This document shows positions 35,146 through 49,572 of a stretch of DNA of 64,000 nucleotides, piece by piece. The position numbers and the translations under genes are program-made. The DNA lies in the NCBI GenBank assembly GCA_030435675.1, contig CM059622.1, forward strand, positions 4,154,001 to 4,218,000, given 5' to 3'. The stretch's first letter is position 1. The number at the start of each line of letters is the position of its first letter. The notes beneath the pieces are model-generated. The model saw nothing but the letters and a program-made list of their open reading frames with translations. It had not been told where the DNA came from and ran no database searches. The stretch is from Steinernema hermaphroditum. Its lineage: Eukaryota; Nematoda; Chromadorea; Rhabditida; Steinernematidae.

Positions 35146-36305
35146 TCGTAAAGAAAGGGACTATTTTTAAGCAATTTTGCACTTCCACAACTATGGGGAG
35201 GCCGATGAACCTGGTGGAAATGAGTGTTTTTCATCTGTGATCCTAGGAAGGCGGTGCTTTGGAAAACCACCTGGAAGGTAATCTCGTGTTTATGTGAAAG
35301 TTGATCTTAGGCTTTTCCTCGTGATAGTGATCAATTATGGAGAAATGGTGGAAAGGGCACATATGACGAAAACTATATGGCGCAACAAGGTAAAAGGTAT
35401 AACTAAGTAGGGCACATTATCCACATATTCGAATGACCAGATTTCATGATCGTGAATACACATCACCAGGATTTAATGCCAACAATATCATTCGCTTTGT
35501 GAAATTTAAGCTGATCTATTAAATCAAATGCAGCTCTAAAACTGAGAAATTTTCGAACTGTTGTTTTGTTTTGGAATTGTGTTCCAAAATGGAAAGGAGA
35601 TGATCTTTCTCATATGGGTCACGGTGCAGCTACAGCTTCGTCCACAATCCGCCAATCTTGCAAATGTGTCATCTGAAGCGAATACGACTGAACGCCGTTC
35701 GAAAGGTCATTTCTGTAGACAGACACAGTCTGATCTCCACCGACGCCGCTTGCGGTCCTGCCGCGAACTGCCTAGCAGACAGAGCGTTGCAAACGTTGCG
35801 CTGAGCGGTCGCGTGCCACCGTCAAGGGTCGTTCTGTGCGTGTTTTCGAGTCCAGTCCAGCTATCTATGTAGACAGCACTGATCTGCGGAAAAGTGGACC
35901 ACGCTAAGATTTGCACTCACTGACCCGAGTTATTTTTTTTTCTCGAGACTCGAGACCGAGTTTGAGTCGCTTCTTTCGATCAGTTTAATCCACTGAAATG
36001 AAGAAATTGATATCCTTGTTTATCTTTGTGCCGATTCCGAATCCGAGTCAGTTCTTGGAGAATGTGCACAGTCGGTTTTGCACAAATTTGTACGAACCCA
36101 TGCAACTCATTTTGCTCCAACTGACAACTGAGGAAAAATTGAGTTCGATTTGCTCCATTGCGCACACTGTAGCTATCGTATTATCGGCATCGTAAATGCG
36201 CCTCTCTTTCTACTGCTGCTTGTTCGCGTTTTGTCTCCTCCATAGGCGCGCTTCCATTCCTTTATTATCGTCGTTTTCGGCATTTGATCTCCATGATTTT
36301 CAGAA
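35146..36305. other. Divergent intergenic region
   Basis: About 1.2 kb between the receptor start and the reductase start, so it should hold promoters for both. No gene seen. Near the right end a 3' splice site (GATTTTCAG, ending 36303) sits 2 nt before the reductase ATG. GTAGACAG-containing phrases recur at 35711 and 35874. Confidence 0.5.
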
Positions 36306-37383
36306 ATGGCTCGGCTTGGACTTGCCAACGCTGCCATCGGCACTGCCGTGGTCGTTGTGATCACTTCCGTCGCCGGATATCTGTACTTCAAGAAATTCGG
36401 ACCCTGTTGCAAGAACAAGAAAGCCAAGGTTGTTGATCTGTGTTTTCTAACTGGCTGCTAATCATCAGTTATTGCAGAAAGGCCCAGTGACACTCGTTGA
36501 TCCCGAAACCAAGTACTCTCTCAAGCTCATCAAGAAGACAACCGTCAGTCACGACACTCGTAAATTCCGTTTCGCCTTGCCATCTGACCATCATGTGCTC
36601 GGACTTCCTACTGGCCAGCACATCTACTTGAGCGCTCAAGTAAATATTCTCACCAAGTGCTTCCGTTACCTTGTGTTTCACTTCAGATCGATGGAAAATT
36701 GGTCGTCCGCCCGTACACTCCGATTTCGAGCGACGATGACCAAGGATATGTCGAGCTTATGATCAAGGTTTACTTCAAAGGTGCCAACCCTAAGTTCCCT
36801 GAAGGTGGAAAAATGTCGCAGCACCTGGAGAGCCTGAAAATGGGCGACACCATCGAGTTTCGTGGACCAAGCGGTCTCATCAAGTACGAGGGAAATGGCA
36901 AATTTTCTGTGAATTCGGACAAGAAGAGCGCTCCGGTTGCTCACAAGTTTAAACGCATTGGAATGATCGCTGGAGGCACTGGAATAACTCCCATGCTCCA
37001 GGTTAATCATCATCACCATCAACCATAATTGTTCTGGTGTTTAGATTATCTACGCAATTCTGAAGGATTCCGACGACAAGACTGAAGTTTCGTTGCTGTT
37101 TGCCAACCAAAGCGAAAACGACATTTTGTGCCGTGTGGAACTCGAGGAGCTGCGTGAGAAGCACAAGGATCGCTTCAAGCTTTGGTACACAGTCGACAAG
37201 GCTGGCAGCGACTGGAAGTATTCCGTTGGTTACGTTGACCAAAAGATGATCGAACAGCATCTTCCTGTTCCGGCTGCTGAAACGGGCGTTCTGTTGTGTG
37301 GACCTCCCCCTATGATCAAGTCTGCCTGTGTTCCGCATCTGGAAAAAATCGGATACGCCGTTGAGCGTACGTTGACGTTCTAA
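36306..37383 (+). CDS. CYB5R: NADH-cytochrome b5 reductase
   Basis: FAD enzyme that passes electrons from NADH to cytochrome b5 for lipid desaturation and other ER reactions. Exons 36306-36428, 36478-36639, 36687-37001 and 37045-37383; 312 aa, typical for the family. An N-terminal membrane anchor (about 5-27, hydrophobic with [14 protein letters not shown]) precedes the FAD domain with the RPYTPIS flavin motif, then the NADH domain with [10 protein letters not shown] and LLCGPPPMI. The splice acceptor directly before the ATG marks a trans-splice site. Which vertebrate paralogue it corresponds to cannot be told from motifs alone. Confidence 0.95.
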
Positions 37384-38606
37384 TTTTTTGTCGAATACTG
37401 TGTATCTCTATTAAAGTCCACTTCTAGATATCGTAATCGGTCATAACTGTCAACGAAATAAGCACTACTGAGCAAGCACCTTATTGTTTTTTCGGTTTAA
37501 CTTATCTGGGCACCTTACACTCACTGTACTAGTACAGAACGTTGATATACACAGAGTTCGAGCTGCTTCATTCATAAGCTTCGATAGGCGAAGGAACTCG
37601 TTTCGAACTCTGTCTGGAAAAGCTCTTTACACTGCACCGAAGGGAAGTTGTTGCGCAGTATTTGAAAGTTATTGTCGAGGAAAACGACAAAGACTGTTTT
37701 CGAGAAAACGGCCAATCATAAGTTCCGCCCTAAAAGGCGTCGCGCTCCACGAGCACTCATATCTCGTCGTGCTCGGTCGTCCCCCTCGGCCCGTTCAAAG
37801 CAACACTCTATCGAGAAGTAATACGTAAAACATTGAAAAATAGCCCGTATTACCAGCCGGAATCAGTCAAGTGTACAGCGACAGCAACCAGATGCAAAAG
37901 TGGACGGATGAAACGTCCGCCTCAATCAGCTAGCTAAAGCAACATCAGCGCTCAAGACGGCTCCATTCAGTTCAAATCAGATTGCTTCTGACGAGCTTCC
38001 TATCTTCCAATTCCTCTTGGAAGTAGATTGAATGCTCCACGAGTACCATCAAAGCGAACTGGCTGCCAGTTCGTTTCAGTCTGAGAGCGTTCGATTTCGG
38101 GATCTGGGAGGAGTCAGGAGATACTCATGAGGAAAAAGCCTATACCACAATCCTGACTGACACGTGCCGTCTAACCCGATCATCGCCTCCCCACGTGACA
38201 GTGGAAAGGACATAAAACAAGCAGCTTAAGAAAAATACCCGAAATGAAGAGAAGACACTTTCTTTACCGGTTCTCAGGATCCTAATAACAACAACAAAAT
38301 TTCACGTATTAATGAAGCCATGACTTGATTTCTTGTCCGCTAGGCCAATTCGACGTCCTTCCTGAAATATATCGTCATGTATACATAAGTCGCCAAGAAA
38401 CTTATTGATAAGAAACAATCGCTTAATGTCACGTGTTACCCGCAACTCATTGATGTAAATATATCAGCCATTGTGAAGTAGATCTCAAAAGAGCGACGGT
38501 TTGTCGAGTAGAAGACTACCAACGGATCACCACAATTAGCACAAGTCCACGTAACAGTATAATTAAGCACAACCTAGAACGTGGCAGTTTTTTGCAACAG
38601 GACTAG
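37384..38606. other. Convergent intergenic region
   Basis: About 1.2 kb between two converging genes. TATTAAAG (37408-37415) after the reductase stop may act in polyadenylation. Otherwise I see only short frames without splice support. Confidence 0.5.
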
Positions 38607-40965
<2,359 letters not shown>

Positions 40966-42704
40966 CCTCTAATACTGAAAAACGAGCGAATTCAAGCTAG
41001 TGCATCGGATACTGTAAATACACGGCTCTCTGACACGTTAGAATATCCAAAGAGAAACGTGAAAATCATCTGACAATTGCATCACCGATCGAATGGTCCC
41101 ACCGCTTAGCGCCAAAGACGTGTGCAGCAGCTGTCGCACGTTCGGTCTGACTTCGAGGAGTGTTTTTGCTACGGTATGCCGTAACTTCCGAGTGCCGCGC
41201 CGCTGGCGATTTTGACTAATCTGTTATGCTCCAAGCCAACAATTGGCTGCGAAACCTTCTCGAAGCTCCTCTGAAGGTCGCTCTAAATAAGGAAAGGCGG
41301 CTCGAAGGAGCTCCGGTAGGGCTTACGGCAGAGGCCAGCTCCACCGAAACGTTCTCACAAGCAAAATCTTTTAAACCCTCAAGGCTAATCTCACCAAACA
41401 CACGAAAACACCGAATGGTACATTGTTTTCTTATTTCTTTTTCCTCATGGGACCGGCGCCGTCAAAAGAAGGACGAAGATCTCGAAATAGGTCAAAATAG
41501 CCACCATCCGAAAACACTTTGACAAATCTGCGGCGTTCTTTGGTTCGCGTCTTATTAAGTTTGTTTGTCCTAAGTCATGTTTGTCCTTTTTCTTGTTGTC
41601 TCCACAGCATATTATTTTCCACAATTGGATTTGCAAATTAGGCTTAGAAAAGTCCAAAGAACGAAACGCGGATTTTTCATGTTCTCTGCGTTTTAAAAAT
41701 TGTCAGTTTGCAAGGTCACCACCAATTTTGCGCTAATTGCCGTTCAGTTTTTGCAAAAAAGAGAGCGTGATGCTGAAATCAGAAAGCTTAATCTTTAGGT
41801 TACGAGCGTGGCACGAGTTCGCGAAAAAGATCAGGGAATCACCCATTATCACCGCCATTAAGACACACCTGTGTCCGGACTCCGGACAGATTTCACAACG
41901 AGGCACAGGGGTATTCAGGCGGCAGTGTGCCTAGACTACGAGTCCGATACCAGGTTTATACTATCCCGGAAGGCAATCAACGGTATAGAGACTTGTAACC
42001 CGCTGAGCTAAATGCCGAGGGAGGCTTGTGGGTTTCACGGCACCGTACTGTTATACTGGCCTAGATTTCGACAGTCCGTTTGCCTCCCTACGGAGGTCCC
42101 TAAAACTAACTACATCGTTTTCGCCACGATTTATCTTGAAGTAGCCCCTTTCCCTTGCAGTGTTTTCTCCCTCCAGTCGACATGTCAAGGAATCGGCAAA
42201 CCTAACATGCATCGGCGATGCAGGTCACCCTTGAAGTATGAAACTTTGTAGGAATTTACGAACTTAACATGTAAATCAGTCGCTTCATTCGTTTACACAG
42301 ATCAATTAGAAAGAGAACTCCAATGGCCTCGAACGATATCACCGACTTTCCACCCTGATCTTTATCTCAACCTTCACGCTTAGACTGCAGTTCTAAAGGG
42401 CAGGTTGTTGTTAGGGACCAAAATGGGTTCTCGCTTTCCAATCATCTTCTGTCGTTTTTACAGTGTCTATAAGGGTCATTCCCACCGCCTCTCCAGCGTT
42501 TCCTATCGGACTTCAACATATCTAGGCCACAAACATCTTGCAACGACCAAAGACTTCAAATGTCGAAAACAATTTGGCGCCACGATTAGGTGATTACGAC
42601 CACGGGGCGCTTCCACACCTAATTAGACAAGGGATTACCGATCACCCATCGTTCTCCAGCCCCTTTCGCCCCGCAATAGTCGCATCTGTCAATCTGGCGC
42701 GAGC
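40966..42704. other. Divergent intergenic region
   Basis: About 1.7 kb between the MPP-beta and TNFAIP8-family starts. No gene supported. A tRNA-like segment on the minus strand (about 41935-42025) is listed separately. Confidence 0.5.
41935..42025 (-). repeat. tRNA-like SINE fragment
   Basis: On the minus strand it begins CTCGGCATTTAGCTCAGCGG with GTTA next, a good A-box and D-arm, and about 55 nt later has GGTATCGGACTC, a weak B-box. The spacing is too long for a plain tRNA without an intron and the acceptor stem does not pair, so a SINE head or tRNA pseudogene is likely. Confidence 0.4.
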
Positions 42705-45285
42705 ATGCCTAACGAGACGGCGATTTGTCATCGGCGGGAGATGTCGCTGGACGGTAAGTGCTTTTGTCTTCCACGTTCGTCTTCGAGGCGACGCACGTCT
42801 AATAGTGTCCTCTCGCTTGCAACCCGCCCGCCCCCTCCCGCTCGCTCGCCCTCCCCGCGTGTCCACCACGAACGCAGTTTTCGTCCACCGGCGCAGCTTC
42901 TTCCTGTCCGCCGCCCCATCCCTGTACGCGTGTTCTCTGCAGAACCGCCTGCATACCTCTGGTTCAACGACGACGATCCACTCAAGAAGATGAGCGAGCT
43001 GAAACGAGGTCTGTTTTTGTTGTCTTCCTCTGGTAATTATGTTTATTGCTTGTTTTTGCTGTCTTTGCGATTTATGGCCTTTCTTCAGTGACTGTTTCGG
43101 TTAAGAAGAATGTGGTTTCTAAAGGTTTATTGTGTAGGGGCAGTTGTTTGTTGTCGTTGTCGTTTGTAAACTGGTCGCAGTTTAGAGTGCGGGTTTTGAA
43201 AATTCTTTAATGGTAGCAAGCGTGGTTGAAGTTGTCGGAATTTCTGAGGGGAACAGACTGGAGAAATTCGACCGCGAAGCTGGTGATTATTTGCAGGAAA
43301 AAGCGCGCAAATTTCGTGTCTCGTCTGTACAATGGTTGTCTTACTTGTGCAACCTGGTCTGTTCGGTGCAGACTGTTTTCCTGCAGGTGGCATAGTCTGT
43401 GTCTTCTTTAATGCACTTTAGGCCGTCTGTTTTCCAGCGGATTTGCAGAGGAAAGCGCGCAAATTTCATGTCTGGTCTAACCGACCTTTGTGTCTCTTTC
43501 CTATCTAGTCCGCGTCTCCATTAATGTATTTTAGGTCGTCTATCAGTGCAGACTGTCTTGTTGCAAGTGAGACGGTTTGCGTCTCCATTAATGCACTTTG
43601 CGCCGTCTATGTTCAGCGAAATTCCAAGAAGCGCTTCTAGTCGTGTTCTTACCCGATTACATCCTTTGAGAATCGCGTCGACTAATTTTATGTGATGGCA
43701 TTTTTACGACTTCGCTCAGTCATTGTTCGCCAGACGAATGGCCAAATTGACCCTGACAGATATTTGTTTTTGTTTTGGTTTTTTGAATGGGCACGAACGG
43801 ACGACCCTTAAATTGTTTGTGGCACTGCGCAGTCTGTTTGCGTTGCTGCTATTTTTACAAGCGTACTTAACTGCGAAGTGGATTCCGGTGGGTGGGAAAC
43901 ATCTGTCCGGATCTTTATGGCCACCGATTTGTGGCCTCGTTTGAAACGAACGCTTTGACCACAGCCGCTCGCTATCATCATTTGGGAAATTGGGGTTTTG
44001 ACAAATGGTCGCCTTCGGTTCCTCGAGTAACCTGCAGAAACACACGCATATAGCATTAGGGAATCATGCAGGTTTTTGACTAATGGCTTCTGAGTGGTCA
44101 GTTCCGCCGTGGCGTCCAGTTTCCACCCTTATCGCGCCCTCTTATCTCCCGCCCGCACGCAATTTGAATTTTTCTTGTGACATGGGAGTATTGTTTACTT
44201 TGTCTTATCTCGCGTCAACCTAATGATGATGTTATCTTTTCAGTGTTGCAAGAATCGAACAGCCTCAGTAGTGGGAGCGACGTGAATGGAGGCTGCGCGA
44301 GCACACCGTTCAGCTCCGCGTCGCTCTTCGAGCGGCTGCAGAAAAATGTCGCCGGCAAAGTGGCCAAACGATCGGTTATGAAGCACTTCGTCAGCGGGAA
44401 CTCGTCGCGGCTGTTCGACAATCTCTACACTATTCTAAAAGAGCGATATTCGAAGAACGTTGCTGAAAAGGTTTGTGCAAAAAGATGGATCGGCTTGAGT
44501 GGGGGCGAACCAGTTTCCAGCACAGTAAATGAAGCGTTGATGATCAATTGGATGGTTAATTTCATGCAAGCTAGAGGTTTTATATATGTGCTGGGTCTGT
44601 TTCTATCTGGATGCAAAGATACTGTATTTTAACAGTTTACAGCACAAAAGAAATTAGCTTGCGAAGCCAATTGAGATATGATCAAAAGTGCATGCAGCAT
44701 CAATTTCCCATGATTGAGCCTCTTTCAGCAGATGACCTTCTCACTGCCTTGTAATTGGCGCGCGAAAACTGTTGTGATGCGCCGCAAATGGATTGCGCGA
44801 TCCTAATTTCCATAAAGTGCATTCTGCGGCGAATTCACACGCTTCGTTACAGGTGATCTCCAACATCATCAAGATCTCGCTGAAGTTTGGAGTGGTCACT
44901 CGCGAGAACAAACTCTCGGAGCAGCTGCAAGAAGATTTTCACTCATTCCAGAGAAGTCTCAAGACTTTGCTGCTCACAGTCATCTCGTACGGAACAGTTG
45001 GTGTCACATTCGGCTGTCGTTTCCTAATGTCTTCTGTTACAGCTCGACTTCTCATATGACTACAAGTACCTGAAGGAGCTGATGGGCACAGTCCAAGCAC
45101 GCCTAATGAACCTAACCAGTGAGCTGCTGAGCGAGAAGTCGGTGAAGCGCGTTGGCCACATATTCGACCACCTAGGAGATCCTGAGTTCCTCGGTTCTGC
45201 GCTACGCACCGGCGGTCCTACCAACGCGACCATGAAGACGATATGCGAAGATCTCGGCACCCTACTTGAGAATAAGGCCCTGTGA
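42705..45285 (+). CDS. TNFAIP8 (TIPE) family protein
   Basis: Homologue of the TNFAIP8/TIPE phosphoinositide-transfer fold, involved in immunity and cell survival in animals. Exons 42705-42753, 42943-43008, 44244-44470, 44853-44996 and 45043-45285; 242 aa. The core matches the family: SLFERLQKNVAGKVAKRSVMK (about 64 on), LFDNLYTILKERYSK, then VISNIIKISLKFGVV and the C-terminal VGHIFDHLGDPEFL and LCEDLG-type ending. The short first two exons are less certain; internal Met codons at 42741 and 42991 offer alternative starts. Intron 2 is 1235 nt and contains degenerate repeats. The stop lies 67 nt from the converging LIM gene. Confidence 0.88.
43250..43625 (+). repeat. Degenerate tandem repeats in TNFAIP8-family intron 2
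   Basis: AAGCGCGCAAATTTC occurs at about 43302 and 43454; (C)TTTAATGCACTTTAGGCCGT and variants (ATTAATGTATTTTAGGTCGT, ATTAATGCACTTTGCGCCGT) occur near 43408, 43521 and 43587; GTGCAGACTGTTTTCCTGCA and a variant near 43366 and 43546. The order is mostly repeated, giving a unit of roughly 70-150 nt. Confidence 0.7.
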
Positions 45286-45352
45286 AGGACTACTTGACCT
45301 GTGTTGTACTTTGACCTTGACTTTTATTATTTCATTTGTACATATAAAATGT

Positions 45353-46061
45353 TTAGTCATCGGGCTTTGGAGCTTCCTTGGTTTTCCGTTCTTCAGCCAG
45401 CCGCTTCGCCTTCTTCAGAACTGCTATGGCATCGACGACCTTCTTCAGATCTTCCTTCTGTTTCCCGTCTTCAGGCTTCTTGTTACCATCCTCTTTGCTT
45501 CCAATTTTGCGGATACCGTCACGGATAGCGGCTACTCCCGTAGGGTACTTATCCGGCTCCGATGTCGGGTCGGGCACGATCCAGCTGATCGACGTGGTGT
45601 GGCTTCGTCTGTTGTGCGGCTGCTTCTTCTCCATCTGGTAGCACTGCTCGTCGAAGATTTGGTTGTTGAGCATACGGTAGCGGTGGCCCTTGAGGGGCTG
45701 ATCGCAGCGGTTGCAACGAAGACACTTTCGATGCCACGTCCGATCGTTGACTATCACAGAAGTGGCGTCCAGCGACTTCTGACATTCTAAAGAAACACTG
45801 ATTAGGGTTACGGTAGCGTTACTTACGACAGCATTTGCGGCGTCTCAGCTGACGCTCTCTGGCCATCCACTCGAGCGGATGCACCGACCACTGAAAGGTG
45901 AGCGCTCGAGGCTCGCGTTCTCCTCGGAAGACGCCGTCGGCGCCCACGGGAGCGGTGCATTTCGAACAGGAGCGGGCGGCGCCACGAACGGTACGGTAAG
46001 CTTCATAGGTGACTCCACAAGCGATGCCGGCCGTGACTCCGATGGCTAGTCCTTTCAGCAT
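45353..46061 (-). CDS. Membrane-anchored single-LIM-domain protein
   Basis: Exons 46061-45827 and 45786-45353; 222 aa. An N-terminal hydrophobic segment (about 4-20, GLAIGVTAGIACGVTY) looks like a signal anchor. A CSKC pair follows at about 32-35. A LIM zinc-finger pair spans about 77-132: CCQC, 16 residues, WHRKC, LRC, NRC, then FDEQCY, in which the usual seventh ligand Cys is Asp. The C-terminus is a Lys/Glu-rich helix ending KTKEAPKPDD. A splice acceptor lies 3 nt before the ATG. Without splicing that intron, the frame is open back to an ATG at 46226, which would add 55 residues and bury the anchor; I prefer the shorter form. LIM plus a membrane anchor is an unusual pairing. Confidence 0.7.
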
Positions 46062-46279
46062 GCGCTGTAACGGTGCATGGAGAAGAACAAGGAGGGAGGA
46101 ACACTCACAGATAAAGTCAGTTGAACGGAGCAACGACCGCTCCACGTCGGTAAAAGGAGTGGAATAGAGGGTCATCGGCCGAGCTTGTCTAGAATAAAGC
46201 CTGTACAGACCCAGTAGGGCGTCCAAAGGAGAAAGTGGTGTCTGTCAGAGGTCAGTGTCTGCCTAGTAGCAATGGAATT

Positions 46280-46512
46280 TCATTCATCGGCCAATGAGTA
46301 CTCCGACCGGTCGCCCGGAGTAGCTCCGAGGAGATCCAGGTAGAGGCTGTGGAGGGGAATCCGTAGGAGCTTCGACAGGGGCTTAAGGTACGGTCGAAAG
46401 AGGGAACTCCAACAGATGCACTACTTGGTGGTCTTCTTTGTCATAGACGGACACACTTTTACACGTTGTCAACAAATTGAGGGGCATTTTGGTAGACGGC
46501 TTTGGATCTCAT
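46280..46512 (-). CDS. Small unrecognised 62-aa protein
   Basis: Exons 46512-46465 and 46420-46280, joined through a 44-nt intron of the same style as neighbouring genes. The frame starts MRSKAVYQNAPQFVDN and continues WSSLFRPYLKPLSKLLRIPL, an amphipathic basic stretch, and ends SEYSLADE. An in-frame stop precedes the ATG. It lies 218 nt upstream of the LIM gene on the same strand. Other frames of exon 2 are also open, so the call rests on the splice and composition. Confidence 0.4.
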
Positions 46513-49500
46513 AGAGCATACATCGAAAGCATATCATCAAGAGCACACATTTCCTGACGGGGAAGCAGCAAAGAAGATCAACTAAAAAGAGGATGATCGC
46601 GCGATGCGAGCGAGATCATCCCAGAAAGAAGTGGTCTCTCCTTTGCCTAAATTTTGTGTATCATTTATCAACGCCACTTCTTTTCTGCTTTTTCCAGTTT
46701 GACCTCTTGTCCAAGTCCTAGAACGATCAGATAGACGGAAGTCTAACCTTACTTCGGCCAGTAATTACCAGGTGATTATGTACGAGCATTGCCGTTATCT
46801 TGTGGAAAAATATAGTAATCGCTGCTTTGACCCTAAACAACACCCCCTAATACGGTAGCACGGACCCACTTTTTGCATTTGCATGCATTTCCGTTTCGGA
46901 CTCTCAATTCAACGGACTCTATTTGTGCGCCGGCGAAGAGCACACATTGATAATGGGTTAGTGCAAATACAAATATGGAAAGAGGGGCACGCCGAGAAGA
47001 CGAAGAACATCGTCATCGGGCGCTCTTGCCGCGTGTACAGGTCGATACCGACTGCCTGAGTCATCGTCTTATTATATGCGCCGGACGGCACACGATCGAG
47101 GGCTCCTTCCGTCGTCACTCGCATGCTCCTCGACGCCAGCTGCGCCGCCGGCGGCGTACAGTCATGCAAATTTCACTCCGAAATTTCAATTCGCATTTCG
47201 TTTTCGCCGCCTACAACTCATCGTATATTGTGGTGAGTTCCTTTTTTTGCTGACAGTCACCTAGTCCGGGGGAGGTTGATTGACCTTAGGGTTGACCCAC
47301 CTCAGCGGAACCGGGTCTTCTTCCGACAAAAATGCACTCCTATGCACAATTGAACTGCAAAAGAGTTTTCGATCGGCGTACCACTTCTCCTGCATAGTTT
47401 CCGGTGGCGATCAATTTAACAACGACCCACTTAGGGAGCAAAAAGCGATCGTTCGTCTTAACGTCGCATGATTCACCTGATAACGCGAGAACGTTTGAAT
47501 TGTTATTTTCAAAACCGTCGAATACGAATCCGAAAAATTGAAATGTTATCGAATCTCGTCAGCCCTTTTATATCGGAAAGTTTTCCTTTCAGACTGTCTT
47601 CCTGTGGGTGCCCACGGATGCCCACATTTGTTTCCTCCATTAGGATCTGATTTCTGCGGTCCCAGGAGCTGCGCATTTCGAAAAGGGTCCCTTTTCACAA
47701 CATCGTCATAAAGCGCAAACAAAGGCACGTATTGATCGGATTAAAGGAAATCCTTTTTGCTATGACTTATGTTTTGGATGTGTGTATTATTATCCCATCA
47801 AAAAAGTCATTAGAACTGGATTTTTTTCCATGATCTATCGATTTTCACGGTTAGTTTCACGGCTCATTAGGCACTGTACCCAGGAAAGTTTCAACAAGTG
47901 CGGAAAGTGAGGTCAGCCACCTTCTGTGACCATGATCTGTAGATTAATTTCACTGAATTGTACGAATTCACTTAGGTGACCTTTTTAAATGCTACCACGA
48001 TTTTACTTTGTTCACTATTCACTGTACCCTAAATGACCTTTTTCAACTGCTTTCTCCCAGAAAAGATCGCACTTCTTAAGAAATACGTTTACATGCGAAT
48101 GTATGTTACGAACTACCGTAATCCTCCCGATCCAGATTTTTTAAGATCCTTACACTTTTAAAAATTAGGATAAAAAACCAAAATATTTCTTGTTTATGCA
48201 AATTAGGATAAAAACCCAAAATATTTCATGTTTATGCAAAATTAAAATTCACTTCTTGTTCGCATCCAACAAATGTCAAAATCCAAAAAAGGCGACAACA
48301 AGTCCACCCTGAAATTTCACCAGCTCTGAAAACTTCACCTTTTCCCGCGCCGAGAAACTCCCAGTCCGCCCGACTAAGCACAGATTACATCCGCTTAAGC
48401 GGCTTACAGAAGATCGCAGATCCAGAGGATCGTGGCACGTTTCAGAGGACGGAAATCCGCCTTTCTCCTCCGGCGGAGAAGAGATGAGTGCGCGGCGCGC
48501 GAGGCGAAACGCGAGCGCCCGAATCTCTGAGCTTTACCAAATCCCGTTTCCAGCGAAGCACAGCGACAGCGGAGAGACGAACGGCGGTCACGAACGTCTC
48601 CTCTCGCGCGCCACAGGATTGCGCCGTTTTCGGAATCTGACCGCTTCGATTCTGACCCGAAGGCATTCATCAGCTTCTGCAGTCTCTGTCTAGACGTCTA
48701 TTTGCATTTATAGACGTCTCAAGTCTCGAATCAGCTGCAAACGCCGTTTGTTTTCGTTGATTGTGGAAACGAACGGCTGCTTGTCCTCAGAACGCCTCGG
48801 TTTTCATTGTTGTTTTCCTTGCTTAATGGGTTCTTTCGAGGGTTCTAGCGTTCCAGTGGTCCAAACACGCTCATTTCTGTCCATTGCTTTAGGATACATT
48901 TGCTGGATTTCGATAAACACTTTGTAACTTCTTTCTGTCTTCAGTATTTGACCATAGCTAACTTATTTAGCTTTGATCTGGCGGCTTAATTGAGCGATTT
49001 TGGATGGAACTACTTCGTCAACGTACGATTCATCCCAATTCACGAGTTATCTCGTCCTTGTTGTTTTTCCACTCAGGTTGTTCTCGAAAATGCCGTTGAT
49101 CTCCACATGTAAACCACAGTGCAGACCAGAAGCTCCGTGACTTTCGCACTTCAGTCAGTTTTCGCTGAAAGTGCGGAAATATTCTGCCCACGTGACACTC
49201 GACGTGGATTCACCGGTAGTACGGTTTCTGGAGGTTTGAAATTCCTGAATCCGCTTTTTATTGGTTTCTCCTGTTATTGCACTACTTGATCGTGTTATTC
49301 CGCGTTCCACAGGAAGCCAGAGGGTCGCCGACTTCACGCGTCGCCACTCTGATCAAGCTTTTTGCATCAATTGTCAATTTGCCGCTGGCGTCAAGCCGGA
49401 TTATACAGCTGATCAGTGAGAGTGACGACGCGTGTCGTTTTCTGTCCCCTACGTCGCCGTCATCGCGTATTGTATTCGAATGTTGTGCGTGAAGAGCGAA

Positions 49501-49572
49501 TGGGATGACTTCACGTTGAACGGCAATCGATGAGCATTGTCCTGGGATTATTCTTATTACTTCTTCTGTATT
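46513..49572. other. Intergenic stretch upstream of DOP1
   Basis: About 3 kb, no gene confirmed. A 38-nt tandem repeat lies at 48164-48239. A GC-rich island (48390-48660) with CGGCGCGCGAGGCG carries open frames on both strands with no splice support and may be a promoter. TAGACGTCTA, itself palindromic, recurs 10 nt apart at 48691 and 48711 (last base differing). Confidence 0.5.
48164..48239 (+). repeat. Two-copy tandem repeat, 38-nt unit
   Basis: Units start at 48164 and 48202. Each reads ATTAGGATAAAAA, then CAAAATATTTC, then TGTTTATGCAA, with two or three differences. Confidence 0.9.

Noticed and set aside
48404..48670. Minus-strand frames in the GC-rich island upstream of DOP1
   Set aside because: Arg/Ser-rich composition typical of GC-rich non-coding DNA; no splice sites or motif.
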